Notes: generated by a model not told the origin, from the sequence alone. A stretch of 43,825 nucleotides of DNA from an uncultured Chloroflexota bacterium (GCA_937879875.1 CALFMN010000164.1:1-43825); one strand, 5' to 3'; positions 25,492 to 32,769 are shown, numbered from the stretch's first letter. Numbers and translations are program-made.

Positions 25492-26169
25492 ATGAACGAC
25501 CCGGTTTCACCCTACGACCCGAACGACTACCCGACGACCGAAGGCGCCTCGGGCGGGGAGCGCCGCCGCCTCAGCGGGCCACGCGGCCCCTACGAGCCGG
25601 TGAGCAGACCGCCCCGCACCCGCCGGACGGCCGATCCATCCTCCCTCTCCCATCGCCCCAGCAGCCGTGCAGCGGGGCCGGGCAGGGGGCCGCGCCGGCC
25701 GAAGGTGAGCGCCAACGACGGCCAGCACAGCGCCCACCGCACGCCAGCGCACGGCGCGGGCCACGCGCAGGAGCTGCAACGGCCGCGCGGCGCTGGCGGC
25801 CTGCCGCCGGAGTTGCGCCAGCTCGCCTGGGAGATGAACGGCGTGCTGAGCAGCCCTGTAACCGGGCCGGTGCTCGGCTTCGCCTACGGCAGCAGCTTTC
25901 CACTGGGCCATCACCCGCGTGCGGATGGCAAGCAGCACGCGCCCAGCACGCAGCACCAGGGTCTGGCGCGTCGCGGCACGATCGTCTCCTACAACAGCAC
26001 GACGAATACGGCGGTCGTGCGTTTCGGCGACACGCCGGACAGTCCCGCCATCGCCATCCCCGTGAGCCCGATGATCAGCAGCGTCGTGGCTGCCTCGGCA
26101 ACACTGGCCGGCGTGCAGCTCTGGAACGATGCCGACCCCACGGACGCGTTGGTGACGGCCGTGTTGTAG
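25492..26169 (+). CDS. Baseplate/spike-like protein with C-terminal OB-like domain
   Basis: A 225-residue protein; the ATG follows GGAG with a seven-base gap. Residues 1-125 are a Pro/Arg/Gly-rich disordered region (SRPPRTRRTADPSSLSHRPS). The C-terminal 65 residues, GTIVSYNSTTNTAVVRFGDT then PAIAIPVSPMISSVVAASAT, are a small beta-barrel with the rhythm of the OB domain of phage baseplate assembly protein V and of spike N-domains. In contractile or long tails such proteins cap the hub, which here would be the product of the preceding gene. The long disordered N-terminus is unusual. A heptamer array starts at its stop codon. Confidence 0.5.
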   Translation: MNDPVSPYDPNDYPTTEGASGGERRRLSGPRGPYEPVSRPPRTRRTADPSSLSHRPSSRAAGPGRGPRRPKVSANDGQHSAHRTPAHGAGHAQELQRPRGAGGLPPELRQLAWEMNGVLSSPVTGPVLGFAYGSSFPLGHHPRADGKQHAPSTQHQGLARRGTIVSYNSTTNTAVVRFGDTPDSPAIAIPVSPMISSVVAASATLAGVQLWNDADPTDALVTAVL

Positions 26170-26265
26170 GGCGCAGGGGATGCCCGCGGAGATTGCCATC
26201 CGCTCTGGCGGTGCTCGCCGTTCTGCGCAGCCTCCCTACGCCCTTCGCCCTGCGCCCTCTGCCCT
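26168..26265. repeat. Heptamer hairpin module 4
   Basis: AGGGCGCAGGG (26168-26178), beginning inside the preceding stop codon, pairs perfectly with CCCTGCGCCCT (26248-26258). The right side is an array of five heptamers, CCTCCCT, ACGCCCT, TCGCCCT, GCGCCCT, CTGCCCT (26231-26265), ending one base before the third 18-base box. Confidence 0.8.
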
Positions 26266-26266
26266 G

Positions 26267-26284
26267 AAGCGACCGAAGGGAGCG
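26267..26284 (+). promoter_or_regulatory. 18-base box, copy 3, with ribosome site
   Basis: AAGCGACCGAAGGGAGCG, identical to the copies at 20509 and 20998, ends four bases before the ATG at 26289. Confidence 0.7.
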
Positions 26285-26288
26285 ACCG

Positions 26289-27116
26289 ATGCTCTTCGAC
26301 CATCAACGAGCCCTCTGGCTGTGGATGTTTTCGGCGCAGGCCGAACGCACCTGGGCCGATGCCCTGCGCACGACGCAGACGCTCGCCGGGGCCGGCGTGC
26401 TGCTGGTGAAGGCGATGGACGGCCAGCAGTGGCTGAGCGACTTCGACAACGCGCCGGCCGCGATCTACGGTCCCAGGGCATTGCGCGGCTTGCAGCAGAT
26501 GGGTGCGGCGCAGGGCTGCACGGTTGTGCCGTGGGTGGTGCCGCACGGCCGCGGCGATGCGGCAGCGCACGCGGCGCTGGGCGCGGTGCTGGTGGCGGAT
26601 CTGGAACCGTATCCCGGCTTCTGGACCGATTCGGCCGATGGCGTTCCCGCCTATTTGGCGGACCTGCGGGCCGGCGGCGTGCGCGAGCTGTACGTGAGCC
26701 TGGACCCGCGGCCGCAGGCGCTGACGGCGCTCGGCGCTGCGAGCTGGGCCGGGCAGACGGCAGGCGTCCTTGCGCAGACATATTGGACGGACTTCGGCGT
26801 GGCGCCGGAGGCGTGCCTGGCGCAGATCGCGGCCTGTGTGCGGCTCGGGGCGCCGGTTGTGCCGGTGCTGCCGGGCGACGGCGCAACGGGCTTCGCCGGT
26901 TTCTGGCCGGCGGCGCGGGCGCTGGGCTGCACCGGCGTTTCCGGCTGGCGGCTGGGCAGCATGGATGCGACGGCGCTCGCCGCCTTCGCCGCGCTGGACG
27001 TGGCGCCGCCGGCCGATCCCTGCGCCGCGCTGCACGATCAGCTTGGTTCGCTCGCCAGTGAGCGCGATCAACTCGCCGCTACGCTGGACCGCGTACGCGC
27101 CGCGCTGGCGGGATAG
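26289..27116 (+). CDS. TIM-barrel hydrolase-like protein with C-terminal coiled coil
   Basis: A 275-residue protein with repeated strand-helix units ending in charged motifs: GVLLVKAMDGQQW near residue 37, CTVVPWVVPHG near 78, AVLVADLEPYPGFW near 99 and RELYVSLDPRPQAL near 132, then VPVLPGD and CTGVSGWRLGS. This rhythm, with acidic residues at strand ends (DLEP), suggests a TIM-barrel glycoside-hydrolase-like fold as in GH25-type lysins, but the catalytic pair is not certain. The last 35 residues (LHDQLGSLASERDQLAATLD) form a short coiled coil, suited to trimerisation or attachment. As last gene of the cassette, after the baseplate-like gene, a cell-wall hydrolase or fibre role is plausible. 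Confidence 0.5.
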   Translation: MLFDHQRALWLWMFSAQAERTWADALRTTQTLAGAGVLLVKAMDGQQWLSDFDNAPAAIYGPRALRGLQQMGAAQGCTVVPWVVPHGRGDAAAHAALGAVLVADLEPYPGFWTDSADGVPAYLADLRAGGVRELYVSLDPRPQALTALGAASWAGQTAGVLAQTYWTDFGVAPEACLAQIAACVRLGAPVVPVLPGDGATGFAGFWPAARALGCTGVSGWRLGSMDATALAAFAALDVAPPADPCAALHDQLGSLASERDQLAATLDRVRAALAG

Positions 27117-27129
27117 CAGGCGGACGCAC

Positions 27130-27765
27130 TCACGTGCCTTCGGCGTGGCGCAGCTCGGGCGGCAAGTGCGAGAGGTCGTTCAGCGTTTTCAGCAGCGGGC
27201 CGCTGTCTTTGAACTCGAAGACCGTGGCCGCGCCGACCTCCTGCGCAATGCGCTTGCGGAACAGCCCCACGTCGATGCCTAACAGGGCGCAGACGAGGAT
27301 GCGGATCGTCGCCTTGTGCGCCACGGCCAGCACCTGCCCGCTTGTGTGGCGGGCGCGGATCTCGTTCAGTGCGGCCAGCGCCCGCGCCGCGATCTGCGGC
27401 GCCGTCTCACCGCCGGGCGGCGCCACGCGGCCGGGATCGTTGGACCAGGCGGCGAACTCCCGCGGGTGGAGCTGCTCGATCTCGGCTTCCAGGTGGCCGT
27501 CCCAGGCGCCGTAGGCGATCTCGCGCAGCCCCGGCTCGATCTGCACCGTCATGCCCAGCCGCGCGGCCAGCGGCTCGGCGGTCTGGCGGGCGCGCTGCAG
27601 CGGGCTGGCGTAGATCGCCTTCCAGCGCTCGCCGGCGAACGCGTCGGCCAGCGCCCGCGCCATCGCCAGGCCGTTTTCGTTGAGCGGCACGTCCACGCTG
27701 CCGCAGAAGCGATTCTCACGGCTGCAGTCGGTCTGGCCGTGGCGGATCAGGTAGAGCGTCAACAT
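27130..27765 (-). CDS. Histidine phosphatase family protein (phosphoglycerate-mutase-like)
   Basis: A 211-residue protein with the RHG signature at the very start (LYLIRHGQTDCSRENRFCG, His9 as phospho-acceptor) and PLQRARQTAEPLA, REIAYGAWDG and the second histidine in VLAVAHKATIRILVCALLG. The order matches cofactor-independent-type acid phosphatases such as CobC/alpha-ribazole phosphatase-like proteins, rather than true glycolytic mutases. The usual SHGG around the second histidine is AHKA here, as in some family members. It converges with the virion-like cassette and belongs to the flanking chromosome. Its promoter side carries heptamer module 5. Confidence 0.88.
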   Translation of the reverse strand: MLTLYLIRHGQTDCSRENRFCGSVDVPLNENGLAMARALADAFAGERWKAIYASPLQRARQTAEPLAARLGMTVQIEPGLREIAYGAWDGHLEAEIEQLHPREFAAWSNDPGRVAPPGGETAPQIAARALAALNEIRARHTSGQVLAVAHKATIRILVCALLGIDVGLFRKRIAQEVGAATVFEFKDSGPLLKTLNDLSHLPPELRHAEGT

Positions 27766-27772
27766 GGTCTGA

Positions 27773-27938
27773 AGGTAACAGGGAACAGGTGATAGGGAAC
27801 AGGGAATAGATGGATGAGCGGTTGGAGCACACGCTGTTCCGGGGTCGGGTTGATCTCGCCCATCAGCGCGCCGGATGCGGCACCAAAGTCCCGCTCGTCC
27901 GCCGCAGCTCTATTTCCTATTCCCTAACTCCTATTCCC
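27773..27938. repeat. Heptamer module 5
   Basis: Left array: AGGTAAC, AGGGAAC, AGGTGAT, AGGGAAC, AGGGAAT (27773-27807). Right array: TATTTCC, TATTCCC, TAACTCC, TATTCCC (27911-27938). The two are inverted and partly complementary across a 103-base spacer. The right array forms the stop codon of the GNAT gene on the minus strand (GAA-TAG at 27931). Confidence 0.75.
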
Positions 27939-28569
27939 TCGGCCCGCGCCACATCAGCCAGTTGAGCGGACCGCCGTGCGGCACGGTGAACTCGGCCCGC
28001 ACGCGAAAGCCGTGGCGCTCGTACAGCGGCACGTTACGCGGGTTCGCCGTCTCCAGATAGGCGGGCATGCGCTCGGCATCGCACTGCGCCAGCACGGGCC
28101 GCAACAGGGCACTGCCCACGCCCTGGCCCTGGCAGCCCGGCTCCACGCCCAGCAGGAAGAGATAGTAGTGGGGCTCACGCGGGTGCTGTTTGTCGAAGGC
28201 GTCCAGTCCGGCCATCACGCCGGGCACACGCCGGTAGCCGACGCTGCCCGCCATCGCCGGCAGCAGTTGCAGTTGCTGCCAGAGCCCCAGCTTCCACTTG
28301 CCGGGCGGCAGCCAGAGCGCGGCGCCTTGCAGGGCGGCGTTGGTGAAGACCAGGTTGTGCGGCAGCGCCATGCGCCCCAGCGCGACATTGAAGAAGCGGC
28401 GGAAGGCGCGGGCGCGGCCGGCGTCCTGGCGCAGCAGCCAGTTGATCATCGGATCTTGGTCGAAGGCGCGGGCGAGCGTGCGCGCCAGCGGCGCCTGTTC
28501 GGCCAGCGCCGCGCGGCGCACCGCGAGCGTGCCAGCGGCCGTCGTCACCGCTTCCTGAGCCAGCGTCAT
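27931..28569 (-). CDS. GNAT family N-acetyltransferase
   Basis: A 212-residue protein; the ATG at 28569 follows AGGAGAACTCC, so the longer open frame to 28644 is not used. The acetyl-CoA-binding motif is YYLFLLGVEPGCQGQGVGSA, with Q-x-x-G-x-G, followed by RMPAYLETANPRNVPLYERH and GFRV, standard for the C-terminal half of the fold. The N-terminal half (RAFDQDPMINWLLRQDAGRA) is typical of the GNAT group seen in many environmental bacteria. The acceptor substrate is unknown. Its stop codon lies in a heptamer array. It is divergent from the RidA-like gene with a 142-base gap holding TATACT (28620-28625, minus strand) as a possible -10 site. Confidence 0.88.
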   Translation of the reverse strand: MTLAQEAVTTAAGTLAVRRAALAEQAPLARTLARAFDQDPMINWLLRQDAGRARAFRRFFNVALGRMALPHNLVFTNAALQGAALWLPPGKWKLGLWQQLQLLPAMAGSVGYRRVPGVMAGLDAFDKQHPREPHYYLFLLGVEPGCQGQGVGSALLRPVLAQCDAERMPAYLETANPRNVPLYERHGFRVRAEFTVPHGGPLNWLMWRGPRE

Positions 28570-28711
28570 GGAGTTCTCCTGAGCGTTGCTTGCCAGACCG
28601 GCCGTCGGATCTGCCGCCCAGTATAGCGCCGGATAGGTCTGCACGCGGACGGCTGAACCGCCATCACCTGGCCGCTTCGCGGTAGTCTATCCGCGGACAG
28701 GAGGTGCAGCG

Positions 28712-29101
28712 ATGGCGATTGAGCGGATCGATCCGGCGGAGTTGTCGGCGCCCGGCGGGCCGTACGTGCATGTGACGAAGGCGGGCAAGCTCGTCTTCGT
28801 CTCGGGCACCGTGGCCTTCGGCAACGACGACCGCGTCGTCGGCGTGGGCGACGTGGCGGTGCAGGCCAGGCAGACGCTCGAAAACCTCGGCGTCTGCCTG
28901 CGCGCCGCGGGTGCCGACTTCGGCGACGTGGCGAAGGTCACGGTCTTCGTGCGCAACATGGCCGACCGCGCCACGATCGCCGCCGTGCGCCGCGAGTTCT
29001 TCAAGGACGCCAACCCGGCCAGCACGCTGGTCGAGGTCTCCGCGCTCGCCCACCCCGATCTGCTGCTCGAGATCGAGGCGGTCGCCGTGCTGCCCGGATA
29101 A
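28712..29101 (+). CDS. RidA/YjgF family protein lacking the catalytic arginine
   Basis: A 129-residue protein with ATG after ACAGGAGGTG. It has the family features KLVFVSGTVAFG near residue 30, QARQTLENLGVCLRAAGADF and GDVAKVTVFVRNM in the middle, and LLLEIEAVAV at the end. RidA deaminates reactive enamine/imine intermediates using an arginine in the motif PARSxVEV; here that segment is PASTLVEV, with Ser104 where the arginine should be. The protein therefore belongs to a Rid subfamily without this activity or has another role. The next gene downstream is an oxidoreductase with its own ECF-type promoter, so the two may not be cotranscribed. Confidence 0.88.
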   Translation: MAIERIDPAELSAPGGPYVHVTKAGKLVFVSGTVAFGNDDRVVGVGDVAVQARQTLENLGVCLRAAGADFGDVAKVTVFVRNMADRATIAAVRREFFKDANPASTLVEVSALAHPDLLLEIEAVAVLPG

Positions 29102-29129
29102 CGGCGCCCGCTATTTCGATTGCTCGTTC

Positions 29130-29157
29130 TGTCACAAAACGCGGGGGCTGTCTCGTC
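29130..29157 (+). promoter_or_regulatory. ECF41-type promoter
   Basis: TGTCACA (29130-29136) and CGTC (29154-29157) are separated by 17 bases. This matches the promoter known for ECF41 sigma factors (TGTCACA, a gap of about 16, CGTC). It lies 53 bases before the oxidoreductase start, whose operon includes an ECF41-type sigma gene, so it should be an autoregulated promoter. Confidence 0.7.
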
Positions 29158-29209
29158 TCACCTGTGAGAGCGCCGCCAATGAGGCGGCGGGAAGTCGAGG
29201 TGAACGACG

Positions 29210-30451
29210 ATGGCAACAGAGACAACCGGCCGGCGCGTGGTGATCGTCGGCGCGGGCTACGCCGGCATGACGGCGGCGCTGCGGCTTGGGAAGCGTTGCC
29301 GGAAGCTCAGCGCCGGCGTCACGCTGGTCAACGGCACGGATACGTTCGTCGAGCGCATCCGCCTGCATCAGGCCGGCAGCGGCCAGCGCGTGAAGACGCA
29401 CAGCATTGAGCGCATGCTGCGCGGCACGGGCGTCGCGTTCGTGCAGGGGCGCGTCACGGCGCTGCAGGCAGATGTGCGCCGGCTGACGGTCGCGCAGGCT
29501 GACGGCGGCGGTCTGACCCTGGACTACGATACGTTGCTGTACGCGCTTGGCAGCACGATCGATGTGGACAGCGTGCCGGGCGTGCGCGAGCAGGCGCTGG
29601 CGCTGGGCAGCCCCGCGCTGGCCGCGCGGCTGGCGGGCGAGCTGCCGGCGCTGGCGGCGCGCGGCGGCAGGCTGCTGGTCTGCGGCGGCGGGCTGACAGG
29701 CATCGAGGCAGCGACCGAGATCGCCGAGGCGTGGCCGGGCGTCAGGGTGGCGCTGGCGACGCGGGAGAGGCTGGGCGAACGGCTGTCGCAGAAGGGCCGC
29801 GCCCACCTGCACACGGTCTTCACACGGCTGGGCATCGCGCTGCACGAAGGCGCGAGCGTGACGCGGCTGGCCGCTGGGCAGGCTGAACTGGCCGACGGCG
29901 GCACAGTGCCCTTCGACCTCTGCCTCTGGGCCGGTTCGTTCAGCGTGCCGGCACTGGCGCGCGAGGCCGGCCTGCGCGTGAACGGGCGCGGCCAGATCCT
30001 CGTCGGGCCGGACCTGCGCTCGCTCTCACATCCGGAGATCGTCGCCGCCGGAGACGCGGCTGCCCCGGCGGAGGATCCCGGCGCGCCGATCCGCATGGCC
30101 TGTGCGACGGCGATGCCGCTGGGCGCCTGCGCCGCGGACAGTATCCTGGCAACCCTTGAGGGCAAGCCCGCGCCGGCTTTCTCGTACCGCTATCTGTTTC
30201 AGTGCATCAGCCTGGGCAGGAGGAACGGCCTGATCCAGCTCGTCAACGCGGACGACTCGCCGCGTGAGAAGATCGTGGCGGGCAGAGCCGCGGCGCTGTT
30301 CAAGGAGTTCATCTGCCGCTACACGACCTTCGCGCTGGGCATGGAACGGCGCCTGCCGGGGTCGTATCGTTGGCCTCAGGGCAAGCGGCTGCCGGCGACA
30401 GCGCGGCCGGCGAGCGGGCCGGCGCAGATGGACACGGGCGCGGGCGACTGA
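29210..30451 (+). CDS. FAD-dependent NAD(P)H oxidoreductase, NDH-2-like
   Basis: A 413-residue protein with an N-terminal FAD-binding Rossmann motif, RRVVIVGAGYAGMTAALRLG, and a second nucleotide-binding motif near residue 158, GGRLLVCGGGLTGIEAATEI. The segment LSHPEIVAAGDAA is the C-terminal FAD contact. The layout is that of the pyridine-nucleotide disulphide-oxidoreductase superfamily without a CxxxxC disulphide, hence NDH-2- or AIF-like. The ATG follows GAGGTGAACG. It is 12 bases ahead of an ECF41-type sigma factor and under a matching promoter; such sigma factors are known to sit beside oxidoreductase, carboxymuconolactone-decarboxylase or epimerase genes that they control. It probably acts in redox stress response. 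Confidence 0.87.
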   Translation: MATETTGRRVVIVGAGYAGMTAALRLGKRCRKLSAGVTLVNGTDTFVERIRLHQAGSGQRVKTHSIERMLRGTGVAFVQGRVTALQADVRRLTVAQADGGGLTLDYDTLLYALGSTIDVDSVPGVREQALALGSPALAARLAGELPALAARGGRLLVCGGGLTGIEAATEIAEAWPGVRVALATRERLGERLSQKGRAHLHTVFTRLGIALHEGASVTRLAAGQAELADGGTVPFDLCLWAGSFSVPALAREAGLRVNGRGQILVGPDLRSLSHPEIVAAGDAAAPAEDPGAPIRMACATAMPLGACAADSILATLEGKPAPAFSYRYLFQCISLGRRNGLIQLVNADDSPREKIVAGRAAALFKEFICRYTTFALGMERRLPGSYRWPQGKRLPATARPASGPAQMDTGAGD

Positions 30452-30463
30452 GGCGAGGCGAGA

Positions 30464-31414
30464 ATGGCGACAGGCGGCAACGGCAACACGATCACGGCAG
30501 CAGGGGAAGCGACTGATCCGACGGCACAGGAGTTCGAACGGCAGCGGCCGCTGCTGTTCGGCATCGCCTACCGCATGCTCGGCAGCGCGATGGAGGCGGA
30601 GGACGTCGTGCAGGAGACGTACCTCCGCTTCCGCGCGTCCGCACCGGGCGCGTTACAGTCGCCCCGCGCCTATCTGGCGACGATCGTCACGCGGCTCTGC
30701 CTCGATCAACTCAAGTCGGCGCGGGCGCGGCGCGAGCAGTACATCGGTCCCTGGCTGCCCGAACCACTCCCCACCAGCGCGGACGATCCGGAGCTGGTGC
30801 CTGGCCGCCGCCTCGAAGAGCGCGAGTCGCTGAGCATGGCCATGCTCGTGCTGTTGGAGAGCATGGCGCCGCTCGAACGGGCGGTGTTCGTGTTGCGCGA
30901 GGTCTTCGCCTACCGGTTCCGCGAGATCGCGGAACTGAGCGGGCGGCGCGAAGACGCCTGCCGCCAGGCGTTTCATCGCGCCCAGCGCTCGTTGGAGCAG
31001 CGCCGGCCGCGCTATCAGGCGTCGGCTGACGAGCTGGAGCGGCTGACCGTGGCCTTCGTGCAGGCCGCCGGCAGCGGCGACGTGCAGCAGCTCACGCACC
31101 TGCTCGCGGCGGACGTCACCGCCTGGTCGGACGGCGGCGGCAAGGTCGCGGCGGCGACGCGGCTGCTGCACGGACCGGAGGCGGTGATGCGTTTCACGCT
31201 CGGGATCGTGCGCAAGGCGCCGCCGGACCTCAGCATCGCCGTCGAGCAGGCGAACGGCCAGCCGGCGATCGTGGTGCGCGAGCCGGACGGCACGCCCTTC
31301 TTCGTGTTGCTGCTCGAAGCCGGCGAGCACGGCGCCCGCGCGCTCTACGGCATGCGTAACCCGGACAAGCTGCGACGCTTCGCGCGGCCGCCGGCGGCCG
31401 CGCGGGGCACCTAA
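30464..31414 (+). CDS. ECF sigma factor of the ECF41/SigJ type with C-terminal NTF2-like domain
   Basis: A 316-residue sigma factor. Region 2 (about 25-90) reads LLFGIAYRMLGSAMEAEDVV then QETYLRF; region 4 (about 130-180) holds LPLERAVFVLREVF-type helices and FREIAELSGRREDACRQAFH. The linker carries WLPEP (97-101) and the C-terminal domain carries DGGGK (223-227), two signatures of ECF41, in which the SnoaL/NTF2-like tail replaces a separate anti-sigma factor. It follows the oxidoreductase by 12 bases and should control that operon through the promoter at 29130. The TAA stop lies within the first hairpin of a structured repeat that starts at 31402. Confidence 0.92.
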   Translation: MATGGNGNTITAAGEATDPTAQEFERQRPLLFGIAYRMLGSAMEAEDVVQETYLRFRASAPGALQSPRAYLATIVTRLCLDQLKSARARREQYIGPWLPEPLPTSADDPELVPGRRLEERESLSMAMLVLLESMAPLERAVFVLREVFAYRFREIAELSGRREDACRQAFHRAQRSLEQRRPRYQASADELERLTVAFVQAAGSGDVQQLTHLLAADVTAWSDGGGKVAAATRLLHGPEAVMRFTLGIVRKAPPDLSIAVEQANGQPAIVVREPDGTPFFVLLLEAGEHGARALYGMRNPDKLRRFARPPAAARGT

Positions 31415-31460
31415 CCCCGCTTCGGCTGACGCCGAATCTCCCTTCCCGACACAGGAAGGG
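31402..31460 (+). repeat. Triple-hairpin element, copy 1
   Basis: Three hairpins in a row: GCGGGG/CCCCGC around CACCTAA (31402-31420), TTCGGC-TGAC-GCCGAA (31421-31436) and CCCTTCC/GGAAGGG (31440-31460). The first contains the stop codon of the sigma factor gene. Copy 2 at 35442 keeps all stems with different bases in stem 2 (CGCGGC/GCCGCG). Confidence 0.75.
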
Positions 31461-31494
31461 TTGTCTGAGGACAATCGGGAATCCTCGAACCCCA

Positions 31495-31959
31495 ACCCTT
31501 CCCCTGTGACGTGTGATGCATAGTGCAGCATCATGGCACGCGGGTCGCAACGGCGAGATTGGGACGGCCAGGCTGGCGATTGAGCAGGATGCCGACATTA
31601 GGGGCCGCCAGTTTCGCTGCCACGCGTGCCCGCAGCCCCCAGCGGGTGCGCGCCTTTGGGTATTCCAGCGCGAAGTCGCCCTTGAGGTGGCCGATGACTG
31701 AGCTGGAACCAGTGGTGGGCGACGATCAAGGTGAGCACTTCGCTATCACTCAGCGTGGGGCGGCAGCCCGGCGTCGCGGTACGCAGCGGCGCCAGGTCAG
31801 CCTGCTACAGGTCGTCGATCAGGGTGGAGACTGCCGTGAGGAAGGTGTCGGGATCGCGCATGGCTGCCTCCTGAACAGACGCAGCTTATGCCCGCCGGCA
31901 CCTTCTGGATCCCGACCATGAACCCTCCGATTCTGCATCACGCGTCACAGGGGAAGGGT
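31495..31959. mobile_element. Decayed IS982-like element, 465 bp
   Basis: Inverted termini ACCCTTCCCCTGTGAC (from 31495) continue for 26 bases and match 31934-31959, inverted, with one mismatch. Termini starting with ACCC and the remaining coding pieces fit the IS982 family. Most of the transposase gene has been lost, leaving a MITE-like remnant. No target duplication is obvious. Confidence 0.7.
31531..31861 (-). pseudogene. IS982-type transposase relic with internal deletion
   Basis: From the ATG at 31861 the minus strand gives MRDPDTFLTAVSTLIDDL, an amber stop, then QADLAPLRTATPGCRPTLSD and SEVLTLIVAHHWFQ, which is the N-terminus of IS982-like transposases. In another frame follows GHLKGDFALEYPKARTRWGL, RARVAAKLAAPN and GILLNRQPGRPNLAVATRVP with a TGA at 31531, which is the C-terminus. 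The central several hundred bases with the DDE residues are gone, so the gene is dead; the end sequences might still be moved by a related transposase. Confidence 0.78.
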
Positions 31960-31989
31960 GGATCTGAGGAGATCCGATGGCCCTCGGAG

Positions 31990-32012
31990 ACCCTTCCCCT
32001 GTGGGGAAGGGT
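31990..32012. repeat. Perfect 10-base palindromic hairpin
   Basis: ACCCTTCCCC-TGT-GGGGAAGGGT, with the same ACCCTTCCCC as the nearby IS982 termini. It may be a fused pair of element ends or a member of the CCCTTCC hairpin family seen at 31440, 35480 and 35603. Confidence 0.6.
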
Positions 32013-32083
32013 TGCGGTCGGGGATAACCGGAGCACGGTTTACGGACACGCGCTTTGCGCCAGCGTGGGGTTGGATGAACTCT

Positions 32084-32716
32084 ATGACGCCTGAGCCGGT
32101 AATCGTCACGGCGCGGTCCTATGACGAATACGCCGCATCCTGGCACGAGGCACATCGTACTGAGGATCGCTCGTCCACGCGGGCGGATTCATACCAGCGC
32201 TTCGCCGCGCTTCTGTCGCCCGGCGGTCTCGTGCTCGATCTCGGCTGCGGCTCCGGCCTCGACGCACCGGCGTTGGCCGGCCGGGGACTGCGGCCGCTGG
32301 GCCTGGATGTCAGCGCGGGCATGCTGCGAATTGCGCGAGCGCAGCCCGCTTATGCCGGCCGGCTGCTGCTGGGCGAGATGCGAGCGTTGCCCCTCGCCGA
32401 GCACTCGGTAGACGGCGTTTGGGCGGACGGGAGCCTTCACCATCTGCCGAAAGTGGAGGCAGTTCGTGCCGTGAGCGAGGCGGCGCGCGTCCTGCGGCCG
32501 GGAGGCAGCTTTTATGCCTCCGCCGAGCGTGGCGACGGCGAAGGTTTCGTGGAGCGGCAGGAAGGCGTCGCGGGCCGGCGCTGGTACGCGTTCTACGAGG
32601 TCGAGGAGTTGTCTGACCTCTGTGCGGCCGCGGGCTTTGAAGCGGTAGACCAGATCGTCGGCGGCCCGGCATCGCACTCGGGCGGCTTTGTTGCGCTGTT
32701 CCTGCGCAAACGCTGA
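32084..32716 (+). CDS. Class I SAM-dependent methyltransferase
   Basis: A 210-residue protein; the ATG at 32084 opens MTPEPVIVTARSYDEYAASW, and the open frame upstream is repeat DNA. Motif I is GGLVLDLGCGSGLDAPALAG near residue 48, motif II/III GLDVSAGMLRIARAQ, and motif IV-like VDGVWADGSLHHLP. The tail has RVLRPGGSFYASAERGDGEG and HSGGFVALFLRKR. This is the Methyltransf_11 layout acting on small molecules or lipids. No clear ribosome site precedes the ATG. It is followed by an independent ArsR gene with its own promoter, so the two are not obviously linked. Confidence 0.85.
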   Translation: MTPEPVIVTARSYDEYAASWHEAHRTEDRSSTRADSYQRFAALLSPGGLVLDLGCGSGLDAPALAGRGLRPLGLDVSAGMLRIARAQPAYAGRLLLGEMRALPLAEHSVDGVWADGSLHHLPKVEAVRAVSEAARVLRPGGSFYASAERGDGEGFVERQEGVAGRRWYAFYEVEELSDLCAAAGFEAVDQIVGGPASHSGGFVALFLRKR

Positions 32717-32769
32717 ATCTTCTCCGCGCAGTCCACCATCGCGTCGACGCCACCCCGCGGCAGCGGGCC

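Noticed and set aside
20434..26265. Rho-independent terminators at the heptamer hairpins
   Set aside because: The stems are long but no T tract follows on either strand, and several sit directly before ribosome sites of the next gene.
20434..27938. CRISPR array
   Set aside because: The repeats are only seven bases long, without spacers of regular length, and no cas gene is present.
2311..31861. Recoding of TAG as an amino acid, suggested by three premature amber codons (IS1182 transposase, acyl-CoA dehydrogenase, IS982 relic)
   Set aside because: Several intact genes end in TAG (for example at 2274, 6404 and 21679), and two of the three cases carry other lesions, so ordinary decay explains them.
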